Positions 1 to 11,700 of a stretch of 64,000 nucleotides of DNA are shown piece after piece. The translations under genes and the position numbers were made by a program. The DNA comes from Entophlyctis helioformis (lineage: Eukaryota; Chytridiomycota; Chytridiomycetes; Chytridiales; Chytriomycetaceae): positions 1 through 64,000 of the forward strand of contig JAHLKH010000089.1 in NCBI GenBank assembly GCA_025526915.1, written 5' to 3'. The notes below the pieces were generated by a model. The model had not been told where the DNA came from and did no database searches. It was given only the letters and a program-made list of their open reading frames with translations. Numbering within the stretch: position 1 is the first letter of the stretch; each line of letters opens with the position of its first letter.

Positions 1-1157
1 CGCACTGTCTGCATCGCCCCTCTGCTCTGGATTGTCCTTGTCAACCAGCACAGTGCATGCACGACTGTGATCGTCAGGATCGTCGCCATCATCGTCGTTG
101 TGGTTGTTGAATGAATGGAGAGTGCTTGGTCTGTCTGTCTGGCCACTCCAGTTGCTGGTCAGTGGATCGCATCCAAGATGCCATCGCACCAAGTGCAATG
201 TGGCCAGACACGCCTGCCAGCACTCGCTCCTCCTCACCAATCTCGGCTGGATCAGTGTCGTCGAGTGTGCTGCTCGTCGAGTGTGCTGCCACTGCCGAGT
301 TTGGCATCCAAGTCGGCATGCCAATCCAGCTATCCAGCAAGCAGTTTCCTGCAGCCAACTCCCAAGGATCGATCCATTGAGCACGTCTCAGTGGCTGCTC
401 ATCTGCTGCTGCTGCATTCCATGTCGCAGTGAGAATGCACCAGGCAGCTCGGTCCTGCGATGCCAATGCTCTCGCTGTCCTCTTGAACAACAACCAGATC
501 GCCCTGTTCACGGCCGTCTTGCCGACGTCTCTTGCTGTATGGAGCCATCAGACATGCACGCAGTCAGTGCCAAGACCACACAGACACGGCCGTCAGACTG
601 CTGTGCCGTCGTCGTCGATGGGCAATGGAGCATGCCTGGACAGACAGCGAGTCAACGCACCTGCTTGCCTGTCTGCAGCCTGCCTTCTGTCCGCCCGGCT
701 TGTTGGGCATGCCTCTCAGACGGCCACGACCACGCTTTTCTGGGACGGCCCGCTCGACGGCCTGCTGCATGGCATCTGGTACGGTCCGCCTCGTCGTCCC
801 CCCGAAGGACTCGACCAAGGAGAGCTGGACCATATCCGTGCAGATGGGTGAAAGGGTGGCGCGCTGTCTGCTAGGCCGTGTTGAAGGTGTGGTGGAAGTG
901 GTGGTGCTGTCGCCTGCGTCGTTGTCGTTGGGCTCGTTGTTGCTTGTGTGCAGTTGGGCGGCAAGTGCAGCAGCGTCTGGATCTGGCATGGCGCGTTGCT
1001 GCTGTGCTCGCATCGCGCAGTGTCAGCACTTCTCAAGGGCTCTCTAGATCGACCAATCACAGCGATTCCACCAGGAGTTGACCAATCACAGCGATTCCAC
1101 CAGGATTGACCAATCAGGAATATTCCACCAGGGGTAATGGTATGAGAACCGGGCCGA
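1..1157 (-). mobile_element. 5' part of a Fanzor-family element (copy C), cut by the window edge
   Basis: Read on the minus strand, the first about 190 bases (1157 down to roughly 960) match the 5' end of the deleted Fanzor copy at 26627. Both have the same left boundary at CCCGGTTCTCATACC, the same three CCAAT repeats and the same protein start (MPDPDAAALAAQLHT here, MPDPDGAALAAQLHT there). Beyond that point this copy continues into an open frame to 564. It encodes a Thr/Ser-rich stretch, then a basic AT-hook-like patch (KRGRGRLRG). A further open segment follows at 511-89. Splice sites between segments are not certain, and the RuvC region would lie outside the window. The link to Fanzor is indirect: it rests only on the shared 5' end, because copy B joins this 5' end to a clear Fanzor 3' half. 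Confidence 0.5.
1051..1132 (-). repeat. Three tandem 25-29 bp repeats, each with a CCAAT box
   Basis: Units start at 1051, 1080 and 1108. Each begins GACCAATCA and ends CCACCAGG. They lie in the 5' leader of element copy C, about 30-110 bp upstream of its first codons. The same array is present in the opposite orientation at 26649-26729 in copy B. ATTGG reads towards the element's coding region, so a promoter role through NF-Y is plausible (inference). Confidence 0.8.
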
Positions 1158-1528
1158 ATTTCTATACTCTTTGCTGCGTTGTTTGGTACCAACCCTTGAA
1201 GTGAAGGCATTGATAGGCGATCCCACTACGACGCTCGGAAGGCGACTGGCTCCTGATTCTCCCGTGTGGGCGGCATCTACACGCCATCAACGTCAACCTG
1301 CTCGACCCAGCCCATCCGTTTGGCGACGGTTCATGCTGCATCATGTGCGGCGAGGATCTCTGGGAAACACGCTGGGCATTGCATAGGTTGCGCTTGATTG
1401 CACAGAGGAGTGGAGTGTGGCTATTCGCACAGCGCATTGGCAGCTGCAAGCCGCTGCTGTTGGCGAGGCGTGTTATGCCAGCACCTGGAACACAACGTCG
1501 CGTCGCGACTTACACAATCTTCACAAAA
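1158..1528. other. Intergenic stretch, presumed promoter of the FHA-RING gene
   Basis: Lies between the boundary of the Fanzor-family element and the ATG at 1529. Open frames here are short and show no recognisable protein. No TATA box or repeat stands out. Confidence 0.4.
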
Positions 1529-3200
1529 ATGGCGTCTGTTGTGTCAGACCATCTCGTGCTTCGTTTGCTGCCTGCGGGGCCAACACCAAACTGCGAGCAT
1601 GTCGAGCGGGTGCTGTATGAGCGCGTGTCTCTCAAGCTCGGACGGCAGGTCAAGTCACCAATGGAAAAAGCTGCCGCTGCCGCTGCCGCCGCATCCGCAT
1701 CCGCAACTACTACTACTACTACTGCTGCTACTGCGTTGACATTGGGCGGCAGACCGTCAACATCAAATGCCCAGCAGTCGCAACCGGCTTCTCCAGTCTC
1801 TCCCCTTGACCAGGCACGCGCCTTCTTCCTTGGTTCAGTTGCTGCCCAGCTAAAAGAACCCGCAACGTCTCCAACCTCGCCGACAACTGCCATTGGCGCC
1901 TCTCCAGCTGCAGCCTCGTCCACAGTTGCTGCAGGCTCTGATGACGCGACATCACCGCTGGCCAAGTCGCGTCCTGCTTTGCCTGAAAAACACGCCGAGC
2001 CCGTGTGGTTCAAAAGCAAGGTCGTCAGTCGCACACATGCAGAGATTTGGCTAAAGGACGGCCAGGTACAGCCATCTAGTCTATGCGACCAACTGTCGCC
2101 CCACCACTTACCGACAGTATCTGCTGCCCAATACCTTCGGTGCTGCTCGCTGCCTTTGTTCAGGTCTATCTCAAGGATATTGGCAGCTCTTCTGGCACGT
2201 TTCTCAACAAAATGCGGCTGAGTCCAGCAGGGAAACTCAGCAGACCGTACCCTATCCGCCAAGGGGATGTCATCCAGCTCGGTGTTGACTATCAAGGCAG
2301 AAGCGAAGGTATCCATCTGGTGCATCCCGTTTGTACTGGCATTGCTTGCTGACACTACTTTCTATTTGACTGACGCCGCCGACCGCCGCCATTCAAGACA
2401 TTTACAAGGCCGTTGAAATGAAGGTTGAGATTGAGCATCCGCAGACCATGACCACGATCAACAAGCGGCACAAGGCATCGCTGAGATTCCGTGCTGCGCT
2501 TCGGGCACTGCTTACGGCGACCAACCCATATTCTACAAGCCATGCAAGCACCGCGGCCGTCGCGAGTGCGAGTGCTACTGCTCTTTCAAAAACAGCGTCG
2601 AGCACCGCTTTGGGATCCGCAGGCGGCGATGATTCGCACAAGCATCATGGCGGCTCGGTCGACTGCTGCATCTGCCTCTCGTCTATCGGCCCCTTCCAAG
2701 CGCTCTTTATCGCACCGTGCTCGCACTGCTTCCATTACAAATGCATTCGCCACGTGCTCAAGGAATCGCTCATGTTTCCGTGCCCCGTGTGCCGCCAAGT
2801 CGCCAATCTGGATGCAAGCGTCTCGATGGAGAGCCTGTTTGACATTGACGACAATGCCGTTCCGTACAGCAGCCTCGGCCGTCCCAAATCAGCCGCTGTG
2901 GACAATGACGATGATGATGATGAAGAGGACGATGGCGAGGATGACGACGAAAATGCCGAGGCAGATGTGGAGCTCGATGATGATGCCGAGGAGCAAGGCG
3001 ATCAGAGAAGCAGTATGGATGCCCATACTGGTGATGCTGGCAGGAATGCAAGCAGCATAGATCGTAGCATGCTGTGCAGAGCAAACCAAAATCAAGGCGA
3101 CCATCTCTCGCAGGATAACCCGCATTTGTCTGGCATGATGGATGTCGACCACCAAGACGATGCATCGGATGGCATGTCTGTGTCTCAAACGCAAAAGTAG
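1529..3200 (+). CDS. FHA-RING E3 ubiquitin ligase, Dma1/Dma2/CHFR-like
   Basis: Three exons: 1529-2065, 2164-2308 and 2398-3200 (phases agree). A Ser/Ala/Pro-rich insert splits the start of the FHA domain. The FHA core follows, with VVSRTHAEIW and, after intron 1, KDIGSSSGTFLN, which are the phosphothreonine-binding signatures. A RING finger follows (CCICLSSIGPFQ..., C-x-H, CPVCR) at about residues 300-350. The C-terminus is a long Asp/Glu-rich tail. In yeasts Dma1/Dma2 bind phosphorylated partners through FHA and ubiquitinate them to control spindle position and septation timing. A role in mitotic checkpoints here is inferred from the family. The start is the first ATG that keeps the FHA frame; upstream in-frame codons exist but do not look coding. 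The FHA plus RING order makes the family assignment firm; orthology to Dma1 specifically is likely but not proven. Confidence 0.85.
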
Positions 3201-3402
3201 ACTTGACCAGCTGGCCATGGTATCCGTCACTTGCAGCCAATCACATTGAAGCTTCCTTTACGCAATGGCTTTTAAATTAATACAGTGCTATTCAACAGGA
3301 CTGGGATGTTCAGCGAGTTCAGCAGACAAGAGAACGTGGCTTGAAACTGTCTGCAACTGGTGCTGTTCATAATGACAACAAACGAGCAGCCTCTCACGGA
3401 TG

Positions 3403-3496
3403 GCTCCTGTAGCGTAGTGGTTTATCGCCTCGTACTTATATGAATCTCTGTTCATATGGAATGCGAAGGTCCCGAGTTCGATCCTCGGCAGGAGCA
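3403..3496 (+). tRNA. tRNA-Ile(UAU) with an intron
   Basis: The acceptor stem GCTCCTG pairs with CAGGAGC. The T arm reads CCGAGTTCGATCCTCGG. The anticodon stem TCGTA pairs with TGCGA once an intron of about 20 nt directly after the anticodon loop base 37 is removed, leaving a CTTATAA loop with anticodon UAU. Eukaryotic tRNA-Ile(UAU) is one of the tRNAs that characteristically carries an intron, which fits. A T-rich stretch follows, as expected for Pol III termination. A LINE copy begins about 80-100 bp downstream. Confidence 0.88.
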
Positions 3497-3576
3497 TCCA
3501 TTTTGCCATTTTTGCTCGATTATCGGATGGACCGGCTCAAGTGATCAGCGTCGACACTTTTGGGTCTCAGTTGTGG

Positions 3577-3593
3577 ATCCCGCTAAAGGCCCG
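3577..3593 (+). repeat. 17-bp direct repeat, candidate target-site duplication (left copy)
   Basis: ATCCCGCTAAAGGCCCG here matches 16 of 17 bases at 5703-5719 (T for C at position 15). The two copies bracket the LINE reverse-transcriptase region, as expected for a target-site duplication. However, the part shared with the second LINE copy ends earlier (about 5553), so the assignment is tentative. Confidence 0.4.
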
Positions 3594-5599
3594 CTCGCTG
3601 CTCGCCTCAACGATCTCGTTGAAGCCAACGACCTGCTGGTGCATGAACAAGCAGGCTTCCGCCGCCGAGAGGAGTGCCCCGCGCAGATCTGTGCACTCAT
3701 TGACATCATCCAGCGTCGCCGTGCGGTGGGCCTGCCCACCTATGCCGCCTTTGTTGACCTGCGCAAGGCGTTTGACACTGTGCCCTTCGAGGCCCTGCTC
3801 TGGAAGCTGGAACGGCTGCAGATCCCTCCGCGCATGCTTGCTTACCTGCGTGCTCTCTACACCAACCCCACAGCCCGTGCTCGCGCGGGCTCGTCGCTCT
3901 CAGAGTCCTTCCCGGTCGAGCGCGGCGTCCGCCAAGGCTGCCCTCTCAGCCCGATCCTGTTCAACCTCTTCATCAACGACATCCTCGACGGCGTCCCCGA
4001 GATCCACATCCCAGGCGTCGACCAGGCTGGCAACGGCCGAAACAAGAAGATCCGCGGCTTGCTCTTTGCAGACGACCTTGTCCTGCTGTGCGAGTCACCC
4101 GCTGCTCTCACCGCTGCCCTCACCTCGGTCGTCGACTGGGCCAAGAGATGGGAGATGTCCTTTGGCGTGTCCAAGTGCGCCATCCTCCGCTTTGCCTTTG
4201 ATGATGATCGCCCTGATGACCCTCTTGACCCCGATGACCCTCCCGACCCCGATGCCCCTCGCCCTCGCCCTCCCCGTGCCCGTGGCCGTGGCCGTCCCCT
4301 CCCTGCCCATCCTGCCCCTCCAGCCCCGCTCTTCACCATTGACGGCATCCAGGTGCCGATCAAGCACGAGTACGTCTACCTCGGCGTCACCATCGACGAC
4401 AAGCTCACGTTCAAGCCGTGGATCAACGCCAAGGCCAAGTCGCTCCGCAACGCGGTCGCCTCGCTGCATCCGGTCATCACCAACACCAAGCTGCCCATCC
4501 ACGTCCGGCTGCGTGTCTTCAAGGCATCGGCCCTCGGCGTCGCCGGCTACGGCCTCGAGGCTGTCGGCTCCAAGCGCACGCTCCTCAACCCGCTGCAAAC
4601 CATCATCAACAACGGCGTCCGTCTGATCTGCAAGGCTCCTCGCTCGGTTCCCGTCGCCCCGCTGCTCATCGAAACAAGCGTCTTCAGTGTCGATGCCCGC
4701 GCCGTCGATGCTCGTCTCCGTCTGTCCCGCAAGGCCCGCTCGCTCCGCACCCCGCTCGCCCTCCTCTCCCAGCACCACAACACCGAATTCACCGCCCGTC
4801 GCCATTACTGGACTCGTGTTTCTCGCCTCCTGTTCAACCGTCTCAACCTCTCCGCCTTTGCTCCTCCTGTTGCCCGTAACGACCCCCTCCCCACCTTCTC
4901 CATCCTCGACCGCACCAACCTCCGTATTGCCCGTACCAGCCTGCTCTCCCCCAAGTCCGATCTCGCCACCGCCTTCTTCGCCCGCCAGTTCACAGACATC
5001 AGCTTCGCCAACTCCCCTTGCTTCGGCTACGACCTTGCCGATGGCGTCCGCACTCTGCTGCTTGCCCGGATCGACGGCCTTGGACGCTCAAGTTCGCCCT
5101 CCGCCTCAACCTCCTCGCCGCCAACCACCCCTTCACCGACGGCTGCTGCATCCTCTGCAACCAGAGCCTGAACGGCACCCACGAGTGGGCTCACTTTGTC
5201 GTCAGCTGCACCGGCCTCGCCATCCAACGCGACGACGCCAACCTCGCCCCATTCATTGCCCAGATCTCGGAAGCCATCGAACACAAGCTCCCCGAATCCA
5301 ACGATCCCGCCGCTCTCGCCGCGCTCGGCTATGACGACGATCTTCTGGCTACGTTTAGGACCATCCGAGTATCTACAAGAATCGACCAAGTGTACATAAC
5401 GCTCCTCGGCGGAGGAGTTCTATCCGGTGTTGCGGACATCACAGAGTCTTGGCTCTGTGGTGACCAGCAACAAGTCAATGCACCTGGAGACGTGCGTCCA
5501 CTCGCCTCGCGAATGTGCGCATTTCTTCAGGCTGCCCATGGTGTGTTCCAGCGTACTTTATGGATACATCACCATGGACGTGTCGGACCAGGGGGATGA
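3594..5599 (+). pseudogene. Non-LTR (LINE-type) reverse transcriptase, 5'-truncated and frameshifted
   Basis: The open frame enters inside the reverse transcriptase (RLNDLVEANDLL, EQAGFRRREECPAQI) and continues through motifs A (FVDLRKAFDTV), B (RQGCPLSPILFNLFINDIL) and C (LLFADDLVLLCES) and the thumb. A C-terminal CCHC-like knuckle follows (CILCNQSLNGTHEWAHFVVSC). No ORF1 or endonuclease domain is present, so the copy is 5'-truncated. One base is missing after 5080 relative to the copy at 18687. The frame jumps there, and the C-terminal 170 residues are read in the frame ending at 5599. An Asp/Pro/Arg-rich low-complexity insert lies between motif C and the thumb. The copy sits directly downstream of tRNA-Ile. 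It cannot make a complete LINE protein. Confidence 0.88.
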
Positions 5600-5702
5600 C
5601 ATAACTGAGGGATCTACGCACGGCCTAAAGCTCGAAAGGGTATGGCATCTAGTGTCTTGGGGACTGGGAATCTTCTTGGAATGAACTTTGGCATCACCTA
5701 AA

Positions 5703-5719
5703 ATCCCGCTAAAGGCTCG
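5703..5719 (+). repeat. 17-bp direct repeat, candidate target-site duplication (right copy)
   Basis: Partner of 3577-3593. It lies between the end of the LINE copy and the 3' end of the WDR59 gene. Confidence 0.4.
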
Positions 5720-5728
5720 GCACCGTTT

Positions 5729-8700
5729 TTATTCCTTGAGCCGGCATTCGCACCCGCATCCAGTCGCACAGTCTGTTTGCGTTGCAAACCAGCTTCGCAA
5801 GTGGGCGGGGTGGCCGCCGTGTTTGCAATCAGGACAGACGAGAATCATGCCCTTGACAATCGTTCGGCAGAGCACACAGCGAATCCCAGGGACGCCAGCC
5901 CCGCATCCAAGACACGTGTGCGGTGGGTGGCGCTGGTGATGCTGGCGCACGCCTGGCTTGGTCTCTTGTCCGCACTTGTCGCACGCCAGACGCGTATCAG
6001 CCGATGCCTCGACGGCCAGAGCATTGAATGGCTGCACAAACTTGAGAAACTTGAACAGCTCATTGCGCTGCTCCAGCAATCCCCACGCAAACAGCATCTC
6101 TCCGTACTGCCAGAGGTAGCTGTTGTATACGTCTCTGCATGCTGGATCGAGCAGCTCGGCCTGCGGCGTAGCTTCTGTGTCCATGCCAAGACAGGCACCT
6201 CCACCAAACTCGTCCTCGTCGTCCGGTGCGCCGTATTCCCGGATCACGAGCACTGCTTGCCCTCCACCAGGCATGGCCATGCCGGCCCCATCAACATCGG
6301 CAATAGCTGCGACAGCAGCCGATGACGAATGTGTATCAGGTGCCATGCCTGAAGACCTTGAAAGTGCAGACATATGCCCAATACCGGCGCTCATCTTGTC
6401 GACCGGTGACATCACCATTGGAAGACTGCCAATCTGCTGGTGCTGCTGCTCGTAGGCTCCTCCACTGCTTGCTGCTTGAAACATACCAGACGGAAGAAAG
6501 AGGGATCCCAGCGACGGTCGTTTAGGTATCCCGCCTGCATCTGTGGACGCCGTCCGCACAAGTCGACTTCCCGCGTCTCGTCGCCTCGCAGGGATCCGCA
6601 TGCTCTTTGCAACCATGCCGCCTGCACCAAAACTCTGCCCTGATATCACACCAGCCGTGCCAGATCGGACAAAACCATCGGAAACAAGCGATCCGCCCGA
6701 AAAGGAAGCCGAGACCGAGTCTGTTGCCCCAAACGATAGGGCCGAGGTGGCCGACACGCCAGAAAGCCACTGTGCGCCACGTGCAAATCCTCGGCCGAAA
6801 TGCCCAGCATGGACAAAGTCACGCGTTGGGAGTGAAGCCGCTCCACCCGGTGCAAGCATGCTGCCTATGCCGTTGCTCAAACTGGGAGTCCCCAAATGAC
6901 CTGCCTGTGTCGCCATGGAAGCAAGGTTGGGGCCCGAAAACGCTGAACGAGAGACGGCTGCATCTGTCTTTGTTCCTCGCATCCATCCGGTCAGACTGGC
7001 AGACGACTGGTTTTGGGAAAGGCTCTGCAGCACAGAGTGTTCCGGAGACGCCAGGCTGTTGTCGCCCAGTACGCTGGAATGGTACGTGTTCGCCTGGTCG
7101 GCAGACGCGCTTCCAGCTGCCAGATGAAGAGGTTGGCGACGGTGTTGAGACCAAAGATGATCCTGCAAGTTGTTCATGCCCATTTTCTAGCCACGGTGGT
7201 GTCAGCGTCATCGTCAATCAACACAGCCGTGCAACGGTGAGCGGACAACCCCACTGTCACCTTGTCAGATACCTGGATTGAAAAAACGCAAACCAACATT
7301 GCAAGCATCTGAACATTGCCAAGACGCTCAAGGTGGCGCATCCTGGCGAGGCCGGGCGGCACTACAGTCAGTATCACTGGTACGTCTTGTGTCATTTGAG
7401 CCAACGACAACGCGTCAAACAGCTTACTGTGAATGCACCATCCTCTGCCCAAACGGATGATGTTGCCAGCGCATGGGGACAAACCGCGGTGGTTGGAACA
7501 AAGGCTGATCAAAGTGTTCGTATCCTTCTTTTGTTGCCGCATTCATCGGCGCGTCTTGATCCAAAATCAACTCTGCCAGCTTCCACAGATGCGCATGGTC
7601 GGCGAAGCCCGCCGAAAGCGCGCACTGCGAGTTAAGGCGGCACACTTGGGCAGAGTTCTCCCCGCGGATTCTGCCAAACCACAGATTGGCATTGTCAGCA
7701 CCAAGAAATCGGCAACGGCTCCCAAGATTCAGCGTGTTCAGCAAGCCAATAGATTTGCCAGATCAAACCTTACTTGTATGCACGTGCAAGCTCCATCGAC
7801 ATTGGCAAAAACATGGACATGTCTCTCATGTATACAACTGTGCCGTACTGGGACGCTGCCTGTCCAGGTTCCTCCGCAAAAGACTGGTGCCCGCTTATCT
7901 GCTGCAGGGCTGGTGTTGCTGTGACTGGCGTTGTCGAGCGTCGGATGGCAGGCGACCAAGGCTGCAACGGGAGGCTGCCCAACCCCTTTGCAGAAGCATG
8001 GCCACTATCCACTGACGATCCCCCAAACTCGCTTGCGTCCGACATGCTCATTCGAGCTACATCCATCTCAATATCGGACTGTGCATGTCGCCGAGTTCCA
8101 GAGTCCGAGACGGACCGTCCACGACCTGTCTTTAGAGGCCGAGGCGATCCTGGGTGCTGCTGGTTGCTTCGGCTCCGCTGCAAGCGTGCTTCGTCAGTTC
8201 CCTCGACAAACGTGATGCCAATGCCTTCGTTGTTACTTGAGCTGGCCTGAATGTGCCGCAAACTTGACCACTTTCCAGCAGAGCTGATCCATCTTGGATG
8301 CGTGATCGAAGTCAGAGACGGAGACATGCTGGCCAAAGACGGTGTGTGCTCCGTGGCCACAGCAGGCTGCCAAAACACATCTCGATTGCCATCATTCGCA
8401 TCACTAATCGAATCCAGAGACTCTTGTGATTGGCGGCCTGAAAGTTGCAATGGCAAGATGACCGTCGTCGTTGATGTCGCCATGTCGCCGCTCGCCTTGG
8501 CTTCGGACGCGTTGGACACTAGCGAGGCTATCGAGTTTCGCCGCCTGTGTTGCTGCAGAAAAATCCCCCCGCGGCCAAGATGCGTTGTCCAGCTGCTCTC
8601 CACAGATGATGCACCCTGCAAAACAGGACGTGCCGACGCCGCATGGCCATTGCCGGGTACATATCCAATCCACTGGCTGCGGTCTGCGTGGCGATCAAAA

Positions 8701-11700
8701 ATGCGGCCGTCGCCTTCAGGACCGCTGTGGTCTTGGATGCCGTACATGCTGTGCTCAACAGGGGTTCCAGAACGATTTCGACCTGTTGGGTGTCCGTGCC
8801 CATCTTGCGTCTGCATGTTGCTTGCAAACAAACGGTGCTGATCCTTGCTACCTGGGCCGTTGGAGTCTGAGCTGAATCCACCATCCTCCATACCCAGCCT
8901 GAGTTCCGGACCCGGCACTGGCTGCTGATCTTTGAGAGGGGACACAGTTGCTGATGCAGAGGCTGACGAGACTGGAATGGGCGAGTTGAAGCGTTGCAGC
9001 TGGGCCAGAAAGTTGGGCGACGAGAACATGACCGGCTGGAGAGACGGGATTGGCTTGGAAAGCAAACGGTTGGCAATGAATAGCAGTTTCGTTGCATTTT
9101 AGTCGCTGAGCTCAGATACACTGCAATACACCCAGCCTAGTGCTTGCAATGTCATTTCCCACCTTTGGCCGCCAGTAAAGACTTGGCGCTGCTGGCTCGT
9201 CGCCCATGGGATCGTCGTCAAGCCAAAAGTCCATTTTCAGGCGTGACCGGCCAGATCCTGCCTTCCCAGCGAGAGGAGCCCCAAGCCCATGGCCGAGGGA
9301 AGGCACTTCAGGTTGCTCGCCAGACGCGCTTGGAATCGAGGCAGCTCCTGTCCCGGCCGACTTGCTAATGTCCTGTGCACTTGACCCCAGCACACCGGCC
9401 GTAATCCTTTTTGGATAACGAGCCAGCACAAATGCTCGGTAGTTTTCGTACAGCGGATACGTTTTTGGCTGCGTTGAAAAGTGTTGCGACTGGAGCACTG
9501 GCTGTTGGTTTCGCTTTGACAACGTGTGTGCCGTGAACTTGGTGGTTGACGGATGTGGCAGTGGCGAGAAAAAGTACACCAGCTTGCCAGACATGGAGAA
9601 TGCCGCCCCACACAGACGCGGAAACGGCACGTTGCTGTTGTCCCGCCCACCGGCCATCTCGCGAACCAATCGCCGGTCGCCAATGGGTCTGACGCGACGC
9701 CCCATGAGCGAGGTGTCTGCATCACTTGAGCTCGTTTCCGAATAGGTGTCGTCGCCATCATGTCCAAGGCCGCCAAAGTCCCGCAACCCACCAGCCATGT
9801 CCCGCTGGCCACTGACATCGCGATCACGGTCTCCAACCAACGAGTTGATTGATACGCCTGTTGATGCACCAGAGAGACTCCCGTGGTGTGGCTGCTCATT
9901 GCTGATCCCGCGCAAGGTCGGAATTGGGATTGTTGCTACCGGTTCGCCAAGCAGGTATCGCACACAGGCCTCCACACATGGGAGAGACTTTGCGACAAAG
10001 GCAGCAGAAATCTGACCCAGTTTGACAGTCAGGAACGTCCGGTTTGCCATGGACATCATGCCAGTCTTTTGAATCTCAAACTGCGGTGCCACGGACGCGG
10101 GATACTTGCTTGGAAACGTCATGTCTACGCGCATAAACACCGACGCGCCAGATGCCCCAAGCGAATCTGCGGTGCTTTGCAGGCTGATGGAGCACATTCG
10201 TTTGGCCAGGTTGCGCTGGTGGATAGGTGCCAAACACAAGAGTGTAAGCAGTGGCCGCCGTATCCGTTTGGCTTGTTAGCGCCTAACACGCAAATTAGTT
10301 TGAACACTGGTCGGTCCGGCAAACATACCTTGTCAAAGTGCACCGACGGAAACATGCCCTCAACCTGTGATATCTCTTGGTCAAGGGTCAATGGAAGACC
10401 AGGATCGACATTTGAGTGACTGCTCGGGGTTGATGCGGCTTGGTGCTGCTGGTTGAAGCTGTCTTGCCGACGATGCATGCCTGGCAGTCTTTCTGGCTGC
10501 AACAACAGACTGGCGGCTTCTTTTGTTGCAGCAGGCTTTTCCAGCTCAATCATCGCACCGGATGGATGTGCTACAAAAGGCACAGGATTCAAATTAGCGA
10601 CCGTCACGTCCAATCGGCGCAAACAGCCACTGTCGCGTTGCTTACCAATCACGGCAACGCTGCTTTCGTCTGTCTCCACAACGTCTCGATCCGCCAGTGC
10701 CATGCCTCGAACAGGTGCCTCATTGCCAAAGCCGCTCGATGGTTGGTGGCTACCTTTGCCCTTTCCCAGGGCATTGCTTGCTGCGGTGCTGCTGTCCGGA
10801 CTGCAATCACTTCCAGAAGTCGATGCTTGCTGATCCTGCGTGTGGTCGGCAGCGCCTTGCCGATCTGCTCCAGGCAATGCCTCACTTTGACGTCGCGACG
10901 CTGGCTGTGACGGCAGTGTGGTGTTGCTCGTAGCAAGAGAAACAGATGAAGGCGCACCCTCCGCCCCTGACGGCACCACACTGGCATCCTCCTCATCGGT
11001 GCGATGACCAACGGCCTACAAGGATCGCAGGTATGGCTTCTTAACACAGTGCACGCACGAATAGTCATGGCAATTCATAGCACATACTCTGGTAATGTCG
11101 GATGGAACTGGCCAAAGTCGCATAGTGTGATCCTTGGACCACGTCACGAGCTGATAATGCCCACCTAAGCGAGTATTCATGTAAATGCCGTGTGCAGGTG
11201 CATGAACATCCTGCCCATGCTACCTTGACTGCGCCAAACAAACTCGACGGGCACGTCAGAGTGGCCTGAAAAGAGTACACTGGCAAGCTTCGATCGTCAC
11301 AGCTCCAAAGATGCAGATTGGTATCCTTGCGTTGAGGCATCGTTACAACGCCGTATCCGAATGGCTGGATTCGAGCATAGTACATTGTCAGCATGATGAG
11401 AAAGGACACGAGACCCGCATGACTCACGGTAAAGCGCGCTCGCCAAAGAGGCGAGGGGGCCGCAATTGTCGACTGGCACATTCTTGGCTGTGAGATGTTC
11501 CAAAACTGTGGAATATCAAAGCCGTCAGCAAAGCGTCGCTGGCAATGAGCCCTGCTCGCCATGGACACGGTCTGGTATGAGCAGTGAGAAGCACCTTTAC
11601 AATGTCCTGGCTACACGTGATGATTTCGTTTTCGTCTCTGCGGCTCCAGTCTATGCCATAAATCTTTGACATGTGCGCCGTTATGAGAGTCAGCGGTGAA

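Noticed and set aside
98..1047. Several long plus-strand open frames at the left edge
   Set aside because: Cys/Arg/Ser-rich antisense shadows of the minus-strand element; no family resemblance.
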